64,000 bases of DNA, taken from the NCBI GenBank assembly GCA_016930535.1, contig JAFGGN010000096.1:19085-83084 (forward strand), written 5' to 3'. Positions within the stretch are counted from its first letter, which is position 1. Every line of letters begins with the position of its first letter. The notes below the pieces were generated by a model that made no database searches, was not told where the DNA came from, and saw nothing but the letters and a program-made list of their open reading frames with translations. This document shows, in pieces, positions 44,901 to 53,366 of this stretch. This DNA is from a bacterium (GTDB lineage: Bacteria; Zhuqueibacterota; QNDG01; JAFGCO01). Made by a program: the position numbers and the translations under genes.

Positions 44901-45160
44901 GGATGGGCAAGCTGATGCAGGGCGAAGGGATGATGGCCCTGACTCGGGGTTTTCTGTCGTCGGGAGCCTCCAATATCGTGGTCTCCCTGTGGAAGGTGGA
45001 CGATCTTTATACCAGCCGTTTCATGACAGAACTCTATAAAAGGATTCTCGACGGGAAATCCTATTCGGAATCCCTGAGCCTGGCCAAACGCATCCTGATA
45101 CGAAATCCGGAAACCGCGTTTCCCAAGCTCTGGAGCGCATTTGTTCTGATTGGTTTGTAA
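41993..45160 (+). CDS. Exported TPR-CHAT caspase-like protein 1
   Basis: 1055 residues. A predicted signal peptide (MKHRKCLIVISISVILCTG...) suggests the protein acts outside the cytoplasm. Residues about 40-480 are kinesin-light-chain-type 42-residue TPRs (NNIGLVYEYQDNFLKALDYYSRSL, LLGERHPEVA). A helical, coiled linker follows (EKARCSVLFESLQ, a typical pre-CHAT helix), then a CHAT caspase-fold domain (about 730-1055) with the catalytic dyad His918 (VHIATHGL) and Cys967 (VVLSSCESG), ending in WSAFVLIGL. Family knowledge: CHAT proteases act in separase-like and gasdermin or craspase-type systems, usually in the cytosol. Ribosome site AAAGGAG. It is followed after 86 nt by a paralogue. Confidence 0.9.
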   Translation: MKHRKCLIVISISVILCTGPILPQTVALSVVNDTTAARLFSEKAMLFLEKIQYDSALLDFEYAGRLYEQAARKSGCADLWAEYVYCVAYKGHILYLKAKYTEALQCLEGVLDTALEKLGASHIETASIYNKIGNVYLKTDFNKALGYYEKTLEIRQMLLGERHPEVAKACNNIGLVYEYQDNFLKALDYYSRSLNIIKTTGDSLSLTAANAYYSLSTTSRRLGNFDKALHYCFKSLDIRTQLYGTDHKNTANTYRSIGDIYQIMGDYGNALIYLDKALSIAVRDYGPNHPFTGVVYNSMGLVHKKMHHYDLALGCYQRAYEITAAVFGEDNDQTANRMNNIGVLYLDIGDHEKGLEYLKRTLPLWLKQYGEEHSMLAILYNNMGNAYREMADYNSALECLNRSMAIWENISGGDHPGVANCHNNQALVYLKKGEYGMALWHVQKAVVCLVPDFHNEDVYVNPPIHPIQSDIYLLNALKYKAEIFYQQYLAESHGLRDVQAAFDTYRVCSDLIDKMRIGYSESSSKLSLLGDVTEIFDKAIRTSLILYNHTHDMFYEQQALHFAEKARCSVLFESLQESRARHFSFIPDSLLDHEEHLRIELTDCDTEIKKLSEKKEKADSIRMVELHDRFFFLNTRYHAFIDRLETEYPGYYRLKYKTQTPSVGDIQGVLNENAALVEYFVGDTSLVIFALTRDKFKVVSLPVDSLFTKQVDSLVRSIKKVDATRFPEYSYRMYKILIQPVETTLRNTGQIIIIPHGVLCRVPFEALITRFPEKQNMVNFSDYRYLIKDMDISYHYSAALYMEHAGLKIRNKPVRHPAGEIAFLGFAPVFKEETANGYMLESRIPMLDLASAEPAVRSISVDGKHFNALNHSENEVREIVRLFERHGRKATGYFHAQASEDNFKSAVHDCQYVHIATHGLICEDSPELSGIIFSQPENAGAGEDGILFSGETYNLDLNADLVVLSSCESGMGKLMQGEGMMALTRGFLSSGASNIVVSLWKVDDLYTSRFMTELYKRILDGKSYSESLSLAKRILIRNPETAFPKLWSAFVLIGL

Positions 45161-45246
45161 GCTGAGAATTTTCGCAATACCTGATTATGGTTAAAGGTAT
45201 CAAGTTCACAATCATGGTTAATCTATGAATCCCGGGAGGGGATACT

Positions 45247-48200
45247 ATGAAAGCCCGATTTGTGTGGATGTCGATTTTTTTGACGGTTCTGTTTTATACC
45301 GGAGCCAGTCATTTGCAGACGCTGTCTTCAGTTTTCGAACCGGACACCACAGGTGCAGACACGTTCTTAAAAACCGCTCATGATTATTACACAAAAAGCC
45401 TGTATGACAGCTCCGAAATCTTCTATGAAAAGGCGTTGCATCTCTATGAGAAAACACCGGTCTCAGACAGGGATTCCACCTGTTATGCGGGAATAGTCTT
45501 TTGTCTGAATAAAATTGGTCAGAATCTCCTTAGACAGGCCATGTACCAGAATGCCATGGACTATTTGAACCGGGCGCTTGAGACCGGACTGAAACATCTC
45601 GGGGAACCGCATCCGCATATTGCCGATATTTACGAGAACATGGGTTCGGTGTTCAGGCGCCGGCAGAAATTTGATATGGCCCGCGATTATTATTATCGTT
45701 CTTATCAGATGAATCTGACGCTGCATCGGAGCGTGGCCATGCTTCATAATTATCTGGGGGTTTTATTTGATGAGATTGGAGATTTTGACCAGTCCCTGGA
45801 ACATTATTATAAGGCCCTTGCGCTTTTTAAAGACGAATACGGAGAAACCGATATGAACGTGGCCTGCATTTACAACAATATCGGTATGATCAAGCAGGTC
45901 CGGTGCGATTATGACGGGGCTTTTGAGGATTATAAAAAGGCGCTGGTCATCTTTCTGGATCGCTTGGGTGAATATCATGTCAATACGGCCAATTGTTATT
46001 TTAATATCGGTCATCTGTTTCATGAAAAAGGTGATCTGGATAAAACACTCGACTATTTTTATAAATCTTTACGTATCGATTTAAAAAATCTGGGAGAGAA
46101 TCATCCCAGTGTGGCCCATACCTACAACAGTCTCGGCGTGGTGCTTATGGACAAGGGAGATTATGATCAGGCCCTGGAGTACTCCATGAAAGCCGTGTCC
46201 ATTATCAGTCAGGATTCGTCCCGGAGAAGCCACAGGGCGCTGAATTATGCGTACGCAAATATCGGAAATCTGTATGCCGTTAAAAAGGAATATGAAAAAG
46301 CACTCGAATACCATCAGAAAGCCCAGGAACTGCTTCCGCCGGATCATCCGGATGCCGGAACCGGGTATAAAGAGATGGCCAGGATCTATCATGAAATGGG
46401 AGATGACACAGAGGCATTGGATTATTACAATAAGGCCCTTGCCAGATTAACCAGGACCTATGGTGACAGGCATAAAAAAGTGGCTGTGACCTATATGAAT
46501 ATGGGATTGTTGTACGCACAACAGCGGCAGTTTGACAAGGCCATGTCTTGTTATCAAAAGGCCCTTTCAATTGTCATGGAAGTCTTCGGTAAAAAACATA
46601 CGCTGGCCGCTGATATTTACAACCGGATGTCAGAGTTGTATTTTTCTCAATATCAGGCTCAGGAAGCGCTTGCGGCCGCACAAAATGCCATGATTTCTTC
46701 GGTGCGTGATTTTAATGATGCCGATCCCGCCAAAAATCCCGCCCTCGATGATGTGCTGTCGGAAATCGACCTGTTCCGGGCCATTGAATTGAAGACCGAT
46801 ATTCTCAGGTCGAAATATGCCTCCTCTCATGATGCGAATGAACTCAAAATTGCCTGGGCCACCTCTCAGCTTGGCGCTGCATTGATCGATCGGATGAGAA
46901 ACAGTTTCAAACATGAAAATTCCAAACTGTTTATCGGGGAAAAAGCCGCTTTCATACATGATCTGGGTGTTCAGTCTGCTTATACTCTTTTTCAGCAAAC
47001 AGGTGACAGTGCGTTTCTCGAAAGCGCGTTTGTATTTGCAGAAAAAGCGAAATCCTCGGTACTGCTGTCCCTGCTTCTTGATTCGAAAGCGAGGCGTTTT
47101 TCAGGTATTCCTGACAGCCTGCTTCAGATGGAAAAGCAGCTCAGGGTGGATCAGGCCTGTTATGAAACCCATCTTCAAAGCGAGCTTCAGAACAGGGAGA
47201 ATCAGGACAGCCTCAAGATCCTGAATTTCGGCAATAAAATGTTCGATATCAATCGATCCTATCAAGAACTGATTGAACGATTCGAGCAGGAATATCCAAA
47301 TTACTACCGGTTGAAGTACCGGACCCATGTTCCTTCAGTGAAAGAAGTACAACAAACTCTGGATGATAATACGTCACTTATTGAATACCATGCAGGTAAG
47401 GAATTTCTGATCATATTTACGATTACCCGTGATACATTCAATGTTGTATCCACATCCGTTGACACATCGTTCTTTCAAATGGTTCAAGGGCTGGTTCAAA
47501 GCATTAAAAAGGTGGATGCACAGCATTTTGCGGCATACAGCCATCAGGCCTATCAGGCACTGATCCGGCCTGTTGAAGCAGATATCAGAGACAATCAAAG
47601 ACTGTTGATTATTCCTCACGGGCTGTTATACAAAATACCGTTCGAGACCCTGATCATAGAGAAGCCGGAGAACGGTGAACAATACGATTTTTCTAAGTAT
47701 GATTATCTGTTGAACCATTTCGACATATGCTATCATTATTCCACAACACTGGCTCTGGAAGGCGAAACACGCATTTTTGAACAAATGGCTCATGGACAGC
47801 AGGAGCCGGGCTCCTTTATTGGTTTTGCCCCGGTGTTCAGCGATGACCTGAACAATGGGACCATACTGTCCGGCCGTGTTCCGGAACTGAAACTGGCTTC
47901 CGCGGAACCTGAATTGCGATCCGTGGTGGTGGATGGAAAGCGTTTTCATGAGCTCCGGCATTCGGAAAATGAAGTCCGGACGATCGTACGGTTGTTTGAA
48001 AAGAAAGACAGGGAAGCACTCGGATATTTTCACAGGAAAGCCACAGAAGAGAATTTTAAGTCAACTGCAAGCCGATACCGTATTATTCATATCGCTTCGC
48101 ATGGCCTGATTCGGGAGGACCATCCTGAATTATCGGGCATTATCTTTTCGCAGCCGGAAGAACCAGCTGCTTCAGAAGACGGCATTCTTTTTTCCGGAGA

Positions 48201-48516
48201 GACATACAACCTGGATTTAAATGCGGATCTGGTGGTTTTAAGCAGCTGTGAGAGCGGCATGGGCAAGCTGGTCAAAGGAGAAGGACTTATGGCATTGACG
48301 CGCGGATTTTTGTCTTCGGGCGCCTCCAATATCGTGGTTTCCCTGTGGAAGGTAGACGATCTTTCTGCCAGCCGTTTCATGACAGAATTCTATCAACGTA
48401 TTCTCGACGGAGAATCCTATGCTGAATCCCTGAGTCTGGTGAAACGCAGCCTGATAAATAATCCTGAAACCGCATTCCCTAAAATATGGAGCGGATTTGT
48501 GCTGATAGGGGATTAA
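45247..48516 (+). CDS. Exported TPR-CHAT caspase-like protein 2
   Basis: 1089 residues, tandem paralogue of the previous gene, with a signal peptide (MKARFVWMSIFLTVLFYTGAS). About ten 42-residue TPRs (NNIGMIKQVRCDYDGAFEDYKKAL, YNSLGVVLMDKGDYDQAL), a helical linker (FAEKAKSSVLLSLLLDSKARRF) and a CHAT domain with His952 (IHIASHGL) and Cys1001 (VVLSSCESG). The CHAT domains of the two proteins are far more alike than their TPR arrays, so the catalytic part is conserved while the recognition part has diverged. Ribosome site GGGAGGGG. Likely co-transcribed with copy 1; it faces the convergent anti-sigma gene. Confidence 0.9.
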   Translation: MKARFVWMSIFLTVLFYTGASHLQTLSSVFEPDTTGADTFLKTAHDYYTKSLYDSSEIFYEKALHLYEKTPVSDRDSTCYAGIVFCLNKIGQNLLRQAMYQNAMDYLNRALETGLKHLGEPHPHIADIYENMGSVFRRRQKFDMARDYYYRSYQMNLTLHRSVAMLHNYLGVLFDEIGDFDQSLEHYYKALALFKDEYGETDMNVACIYNNIGMIKQVRCDYDGAFEDYKKALVIFLDRLGEYHVNTANCYFNIGHLFHEKGDLDKTLDYFYKSLRIDLKNLGENHPSVAHTYNSLGVVLMDKGDYDQALEYSMKAVSIISQDSSRRSHRALNYAYANIGNLYAVKKEYEKALEYHQKAQELLPPDHPDAGTGYKEMARIYHEMGDDTEALDYYNKALARLTRTYGDRHKKVAVTYMNMGLLYAQQRQFDKAMSCYQKALSIVMEVFGKKHTLAADIYNRMSELYFSQYQAQEALAAAQNAMISSVRDFNDADPAKNPALDDVLSEIDLFRAIELKTDILRSKYASSHDANELKIAWATSQLGAALIDRMRNSFKHENSKLFIGEKAAFIHDLGVQSAYTLFQQTGDSAFLESAFVFAEKAKSSVLLSLLLDSKARRFSGIPDSLLQMEKQLRVDQACYETHLQSELQNRENQDSLKILNFGNKMFDINRSYQELIERFEQEYPNYYRLKYRTHVPSVKEVQQTLDDNTSLIEYHAGKEFLIIFTITRDTFNVVSTSVDTSFFQMVQGLVQSIKKVDAQHFAAYSHQAYQALIRPVEADIRDNQRLLIIPHGLLYKIPFETLIIEKPENGEQYDFSKYDYLLNHFDICYHYSTTLALEGETRIFEQMAHGQQEPGSFIGFAPVFSDDLNNGTILSGRVPELKLASAEPELRSVVVDGKRFHELRHSENEVRTIVRLFEKKDREALGYFHRKATEENFKSTASRYRIIHIASHGLIREDHPELSGIIFSQPEEPAASEDGILFSGETYNLDLNADLVVLSSCESGMGKLVKGEGLMALTRGFLSSGASNIVVSLWKVDDLSASRFMTEFYQRILDGESYAESLSLVKRSLINNPETAFPKIWSGFVLIGD

Positions 48517-48597
48517 TGAGATATGGGATGATTGGTTAAAGCAGGAATGGCGCTTCGGCCCAGCCATGACCGCATGACCTGATCATGGTAATAATCA

Positions 48598-49464
48598 TTA
48601 TCGGATTATAAATTTCCCCAAAAACAGCAGGTCCGTTTCACTTTCGAGCTTCCAGTAATACAGGCCAGGACGCAACGGTTCTTTGAGTTCGTATCGGTTT
48701 CCCGTGACTTCAAGGCGCTTGATTTCCCTGCCGTGATTGTCCAGTAGAATCAGAATCAGATGTCCGGTTTCGTCCGATTTCCAGGAGAACGGGACAGTGT
48801 CTTTAAAGATCTGGCCGTTATTCGGGGTGAGCACTTCTATCCCTGAAGCGCGTGCGTGAAATGCCAGCATTCCCTCGAGGAAAGGGGCGGTTTCGAAGTT
48901 TTTTGGATCCGTTTCTTTTACTGGTTCAGTTGTTATTTCCGGTTCCGGTTGTATCTGTACGGCGGGCCGGTGCCGGTCCAGAACCACAAGACACAGAATC
49001 AGCATGCAGGCAGCCATGGCGAGCCTGAGGCCCGTCGACCGGCCGGGCCTTAGAAATCCCTGCATGAATTGTTCTGCCAGATGCACGAAAGCCAGCTTTC
49101 GCTGCATGCGTCCGAACTGAAACCGGTGTTCCTGCAGATTCACTGTCTCCAGATCCCTGAGAATTTTCCGACACCGGAGACACTGGTCCAGGTGATGCTG
49201 CAGATTTTCCAGGTCAGGACCGGATTTGATCCGGCTTTCGGACAGCGATACAATCGTTTCGAAAGGCGGATGCTTTTTGTCTTCTTCCTGAAGGCTGTGC
49301 CGGATGGTTCGGTCGACTGTTTTCCAGCGATCCATTTTTTCACGGCAGGATGCACAGGTTTCCAGATGCCTGTCCAGAGATTTTTGAAGCGGTTCAGAAA
49401 CCTTTTCCCCGTCGATGAGAAAACCGATAACCGTTTCCGCCTGTTCACAATTGAAGGATTTCAA
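48598..49464 (-). CDS. Membrane anti-sigma factor with two HxxxCxxC zinc motifs
   Basis: About 288 residues from TTG 49464, preferred because GGAGG lies 8 nt upstream; ATG 49485 lacks a ribosome site. Two zinc-finger anti-sigma (ZAS) motifs are seen near the N-terminus, HLETCASC (about 33-40) and HLDQCLRC (about 91-98); typical members have one. One transmembrane helix (about 147-163: RLAMAACMLILCLVVLD) leads to an extracytoplasmic domain with PNNGQIFKDTVPFSWKS and LRPGLYYWKLES, resembling a beta-sandwich that could sense an external signal. It lies directly downstream of the ECF sigma gene (54 nt), the standard pairing. Confidence 0.85.
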   Translation of the reverse strand: MKSFNCEQAETVIGFLIDGEKVSEPLQKSLDRHLETCASCREKMDRWKTVDRTIRHSLQEEDKKHPPFETIVSLSESRIKSGPDLENLQHHLDQCLRCRKILRDLETVNLQEHRFQFGRMQRKLAFVHLAEQFMQGFLRPGRSTGLRLAMAACMLILCLVVLDRHRPAVQIQPEPEITTEPVKETDPKNFETAPFLEGMLAFHARASGIEVLTPNNGQIFKDTVPFSWKSDETGHLILILLDNHGREIKRLEVTGNRYELKEPLRPGLYYWKLESETDLLFLGKFIIR

Positions 49465-49518
49465 TAGTCCATCCTCCGGATGCATGGGTCCGCTCTGCGC
49501 CTCATTCTGTATGCCGTT

Positions 49519-50109
49519 TCAAATTCCATATTTTTTTAATTTCTTTTCCAGAACCTTCCGGTTGGAATGCAGGACATAGGCGATGCGGTTTGTATCCAGG
49601 GTCATTTTGGACGCCTCGGCCCTCGTAATGATTTCCGAATAGCTCAAATCCTCGATCCACCGGGCCGTTTTGATGAAGCGGTGTTCCGGCGGTTCATTCC
49701 GGATGTGATCGTGAATGATGTCCGCGACCGGTTCCGCGGACCCCGGATTTGATGAATGCGGTTCTGCGGTTTTTGCCCGGGTGAAGGTGGCGTGATACCG
49801 GTGTTCCCTGCGTATCATATCGATCAGCCTGAAGCGTACGATGGGCCACAAATAGGTGGCAAGCTTGCTTTTCCCCTCGTAGGCTCTCAGCACCCTGCGG
49901 TCGTCCTTGAGCATGATCTCGAAAACAATTTCCGAAACCACGTTCTCCTGGTCAAAAAACACGGATCCCCGTTTGGCCATGGCCCTGATCATGTTGCGGA
50001 TGAGCCGGGTCACCTCATGATAGAACAGCCGTTCCACTCGGGCATCCTGGTCCAGATATTTCTGAACCAGGTTCAGATCATCCTGGTATTTTCCGGATCG
50101 GTTCATCAT
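49519..50109 (-). CDS. ECF-type RNA polymerase sigma factor
   Basis: 196 residues. Region 2 is clear (about 20-105: VERLFYHEVTRLIRNMIRAM, YEGKSKLATYLWPIVRFRLIDMIRRE, the -10 recognition helix pattern). Region 4 (about 140-195) is divergent: the usual LPxxxRxVFxL core is replaced by IIHDHIRNEPPEHRFIKTARWIEDLSYSEIITRAEASKMTLDTNRIAYVLHSNRKVLEKKLKKYG, where LSYSEIITRA...NRIAYVLHSNRKVLEKKL can be read as the HTH. It is followed by the membrane anti-sigma gene, so it is held inactive until a signal is sensed. No Shine-Dalgarno before the ATG. Targets are unknown. Confidence 0.83.
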   Translation of the reverse strand: MMNRSGKYQDDLNLVQKYLDQDARVERLFYHEVTRLIRNMIRAMAKRGSVFFDQENVVSEIVFEIMLKDDRRVLRAYEGKSKLATYLWPIVRFRLIDMIRREHRYHATFTRAKTAEPHSSNPGSAEPVADIIHDHIRNEPPEHRFIKTARWIEDLSYSEIITRAEASKMTLDTNRIAYVLHSNRKVLEKKLKKYGI

Positions 50110-50127
50110 GCTTTGATTTTTGGTTTA

Positions 50128-50187
50128 TTTGAATTTAATCAACAGCTATTTCGATATCAAGTATTTTTCTGCTGAAATAAATTCAAA
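50128..50187. promoter_or_regulatory. 10-bp inverted repeat between the sigma gene and the SUMF1 gene
   Basis: TTTGAATTTA (50128-50137) and TAAATTCAAA (50178-50187) are perfect inverted copies 40 nt apart in the divergent 173-nt spacer. A second palindrome CGGACCGGTCCG lies at 50192-50203. They may be paired promoter elements or operator sites; no function is shown. Confidence 0.4.
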
Positions 50188-50282
50188 ATTCCGGACCGGT
50201 CCGTCGACATATGTTCAGAACCCCTTTCGGGCGTATCAATCAGTCATTTAACCGGGTGTCATATTTATCGAGGGAGATCAAA

Positions 50283-51104
50283 ATGAATGTCGTGAGCAGG
50301 TGTCGCTGTTTTTCAATTTTCATGGGCCTGTTTCTGGCCCTGCTGGTTTTTTCCTGCAGTCACAAGGATTCACCGACCGGTCCGGATGATACTGACGGGA
50401 TGGTCTTTATCGAGGCCGGAAGAGAATTCATGATGGGGAGCGAAAACGGTGATGAAGACGAAAAGCCAGTACATCGCGTGTATCTGGACGATTTTTATAT
50501 GGATGCCTGCGAGGTGAGCAATGCGCGGTTCTGTATTTTTCTCAATGAACAGGGCAATCAGTCCGGAGGCGGTGTGGAATGGCTCGATATGGAGTCCGGA
50601 TACTGCAGGATCATGAAGCAGGACGGATTGTATGTGCCGAGAGAAGGCTATGAGAATCATCCGGTAGTCGAGGTGACCTGGTACGGCGCCGAGGCATACA
50701 CGGCCTGGGCGGGTAAAAGGCTGCCCACGGAAGCGGAATGGGAATATGCGGCGCGGGGCGGGCTTGAAGGAGAGGACTACCCCTGGGGTGAAGGAATCAA
50801 CAGCAAATATGCGAACTACAACGGCAGGAATGACGGCACAATGCCCGTGGAAAATTATCCTCCGAACGGGTACGGCCTGTACCAGATGGCCGGCAATGTT
50901 CAGGAATGGTGCGCGGACTGGTATGAAGACAATTATTACCGGAAAAGCCCTTATGAGAATCCTCAGGGTCCCGGGACCGGCATCGGCCGTGTGCTGCGCG
51001 GAGGCGCATGGAACCATTGGGAAACCTTCCTTCGGTGCGCGGATCGCCGCGAGGAAATTCCCGGCTGGAGCGGCAATCATGTCGGATTCCGCTGTGCGCG
51101 TTAG
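50283..51104 (+). CDS. SUMF1-fold lipoprotein, lacking formylglycine-enzyme cysteines
   Basis: 273 residues from ATG 50283 (GAGGGAGATCAAA upstream). Lipobox VFSCSH. The FGE/SUMF1 domain spans about 40-273: MVFIEAGREFMMGS, HRVYLDDFYMDACEVSNARFCIF, HPVVEVTWYGAEAYTAW, GKRLPTEAEWEYAARGG, YGLYQMAGNVQEWCADWY and the final VLRGGAWNHWETFLRCADRRE...HVGFRCAR. The two active-site cysteines of true formylglycine-generating enzymes (as in RGGSFLC and YCYRYR) are replaced by non-cysteine residues in this alignment, so it is probably a binding domain, as in many bacterial paralogues, not an enzyme. It is first of a plus-strand run leading to the LVIVD proteins. Confidence 0.87.
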   Translation: MNVVSRCRCFSIFMGLFLALLVFSCSHKDSPTGPDDTDGMVFIEAGREFMMGSENGDEDEKPVHRVYLDDFYMDACEVSNARFCIFLNEQGNQSGGGVEWLDMESGYCRIMKQDGLYVPREGYENHPVVEVTWYGAEAYTAWAGKRLPTEAEWEYAARGGLEGEDYPWGEGINSKYANYNGRNDGTMPVENYPPNGYGLYQMAGNVQEWCADWYEDNYYRKSPYENPQGPGTGIGRVLRGGAWNHWETFLRCADRREEIPGWSGNHVGFRCAR

Positions 51105-51157
51105 GGCGGCGGGCCCGGATCTATATTCAGCAGTTTTCAAGGGAAAGGAGAAGCACG

Positions 51158-53311
51158 ATGAACCTGTTTGAAACAAAAAAAGCGCGGGTAAAGATGATTT
51201 TTGTCTCCCTGATTTTTACGATGAACCTGTTGGCGCTGGATTCCGAGAATGTGGAGCTGGCCGGCCGGTGGGCGAACGGGCCATGTATGTGTGCGGATTT
51301 GGTTGGAAATACGGCTTATTTCTGCAATGGAGCATATCTGGAAATTGTGGATTTCTCGGATCCGGGAAATCCTGCGGAACTGGGAAAAGTGCTGCTGCCC
51401 GGGCCGTTGCAGGCCGTTGAAGTATCCGGTAATTATGCTTATATCGCGGACGGCAATGAAGGGCTTTTCGTGATCGACGTTTCGGATCCCCATATGCCGG
51501 AGCAATGCGGATCGTGTGAAACCGGCGGATCTGCCAATGGCCTGTGCGTCTCGGGCGATTATCTGTTTATGACCACGAACAACAACGGTCTCCGTGTGAT
51601 CGATATTCGGGATCCCCGGGTGCCGGAAGAGATCGCGTCCTTCAATGCCGGGAGACAGGTTGCCGTGGCCGTCTCCGGAAACACGGCCTGCATTGCGGAC
51701 CGCTCGAACGGTATCCGTATCGTGGATGTGACGGATCCCGAATCTCCTGTGGAAACCGGTTTTTTTAAATTGGACCGGACTGTCTATGATGTGGATATCG
51801 CAGGCCATTATGCCTATGCGGCAAACAGCAATCTCGGACTTCGCATTATCGATATTTCGGATCCTGAATCTCCTGTGGAAACCGGCTTTTTTGACACAGA
51901 GGGTCTGGCATGGCACGTCTATGTATCAGGAAATTACGCTTACGTGGCAGACAATGAAGAAGGGCTGCGTATTATCGATGTGACGAATCCTTCAGCGCCC
52001 TTCGAAGCCGGACATGTCGATACGGAGGGCTATGCACGGGATATCGCGCTGGACGGGAATCATTTGTGCGTCGCCGATCATTATCAGGGGCTTCGTATGA
52101 TTGATATCACAGCGCCGGACATGCCGGTTGAAATCGGTCATTATGCAACAAGCGGCTTTTCTTACGGCGTGGCCGTATCCGGTCAGTATGCCTATGTGGC
52201 CAATTACTGGAACGGTCTTGTGACGATCGATATCACGGATCCCGGTTCTCCGGTCGAAGCCGGGCGTTACGACACGCGGGGTTATGCGAACGGTGTGGCC
52301 GTTTCGGGTCATCTTGCCTATGTTGCGGATAGTCATTCGGGACTGTGCATTGTCGACATCAGTGACCCTGCGGCTCCGTCGGAAACCGGTTCTTTCGATA
52401 CCGGCGGGCGTGCAATGGATGTGGCGCTGTCCGGCCATTATGCCTACGTCGCTGACTCAAATGAAGGGCTCCGTATCATCGATGTGTCCGATCCCGCTTC
52501 TCCGGATGAAACCGGATATTTCGACACGGAGGGAAATGCGTACGGTATCGCCGTTGCCGGAAATTATGCCTATGTTGCAGACCAGGAATTCGGACTCCGT
52601 GTGATCGATATTACCAATCCGGATTCACCGTCGGAAACCGGATATTTCGATACCGGGAGTTATGCATTTGCAGTGGCGCTTGACGGCAATTATGCGTATG
52701 TGGCGGATGGTTCCGACGGTCTCCGCGTGATTGATATCTCAAATCCGGCATCCCCCGCGGAAATCGGTTTTGTCGATGATCTCGGATATGCACAGGATAT
52801 TGCAATCGCCGGATCCTATGCCTGTGTGGCTGCGAATTATGACGGGTTTTACCTGATCGACATCACGGATCCGGCATCTCCCCATAAGGCGGGTTATTAC
52901 AAGACACGCGGCAATGCGTTCAGTGTTGCTGCAGAAGGATCCTGCATTTTTCTCGCAGAAGAGTATGACGGGCTTTTTGTTTTACAGAACACGCTGATGA
53001 CTTCAGTGGAACAATATCCGTCCGTTCAGCCCGGACAATACGTGCTGCATGCCAATTTCCCCAATCCCTTCAATCCGTGTACGGAAATCCGCTACGATCT
53101 GGCCCGGTGCACTCATGTGGAAGTCGCGGTTTACAACCTGCAGGGCCAGCGGATCCGAGTGCTTGAGAGCGCACTGCGGCCGGCCGGATCGCACACGGTC
53201 CGCTGGGACGGGACGGATTCGAGGGACAGATCCGTGTCCGGGGGGGTCTATATCTGCCGGATCCGCGCAGAGGAATGGCAGCAGACGTTGAAGATGATCC
53301 TGGCGAAGTAA
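51158..53311 (+). CDS. Secreted LVIVD beta-propeller protein with sorting domain, copy 1
   Basis: 717 residues from ATG 51158 (AAAGGAGAAGCACG upstream); the open frame continues 50 codons upstream through the SUMF1 gene and is not used. After a signal peptide comes an array of 42-residue LVIVD repeats. Thirteen clear motifs of the form LRIIDISDPxSP are seen, beginning LEIVDFSDP and followed by a degenerate fourteenth (LFVLQNTLMTS). The total fits two seven-bladed propellers. A FlgD-Ig-like sorting domain follows (PNPFNPCTEIRYDL...GGVYICRIR). LVIVD domains are surface proteins of unclear ligand. It lies 53 nt after the SUMF1 gene. Confidence 0.88.
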   Translation: MNLFETKKARVKMIFVSLIFTMNLLALDSENVELAGRWANGPCMCADLVGNTAYFCNGAYLEIVDFSDPGNPAELGKVLLPGPLQAVEVSGNYAYIADGNEGLFVIDVSDPHMPEQCGSCETGGSANGLCVSGDYLFMTTNNNGLRVIDIRDPRVPEEIASFNAGRQVAVAVSGNTACIADRSNGIRIVDVTDPESPVETGFFKLDRTVYDVDIAGHYAYAANSNLGLRIIDISDPESPVETGFFDTEGLAWHVYVSGNYAYVADNEEGLRIIDVTNPSAPFEAGHVDTEGYARDIALDGNHLCVADHYQGLRMIDITAPDMPVEIGHYATSGFSYGVAVSGQYAYVANYWNGLVTIDITDPGSPVEAGRYDTRGYANGVAVSGHLAYVADSHSGLCIVDISDPAAPSETGSFDTGGRAMDVALSGHYAYVADSNEGLRIIDVSDPASPDETGYFDTEGNAYGIAVAGNYAYVADQEFGLRVIDITNPDSPSETGYFDTGSYAFAVALDGNYAYVADGSDGLRVIDISNPASPAEIGFVDDLGYAQDIAIAGSYACVAANYDGFYLIDITDPASPHKAGYYKTRGNAFSVAAEGSCIFLAEEYDGLFVLQNTLMTSVEQYPSVQPGQYVLHANFPNPFNPCTEIRYDLARCTHVEVAVYNLQGQRIRVLESALRPAGSHTVRWDGTDSRDRSVSGGVYICRIRAEEWQQTLKMILAK

Positions 53312-53366
53312 AAGTGTCGGCGGGGACGTATAGCCTGTCCCTCCCCCAAAAAAAGGAGATCATACA

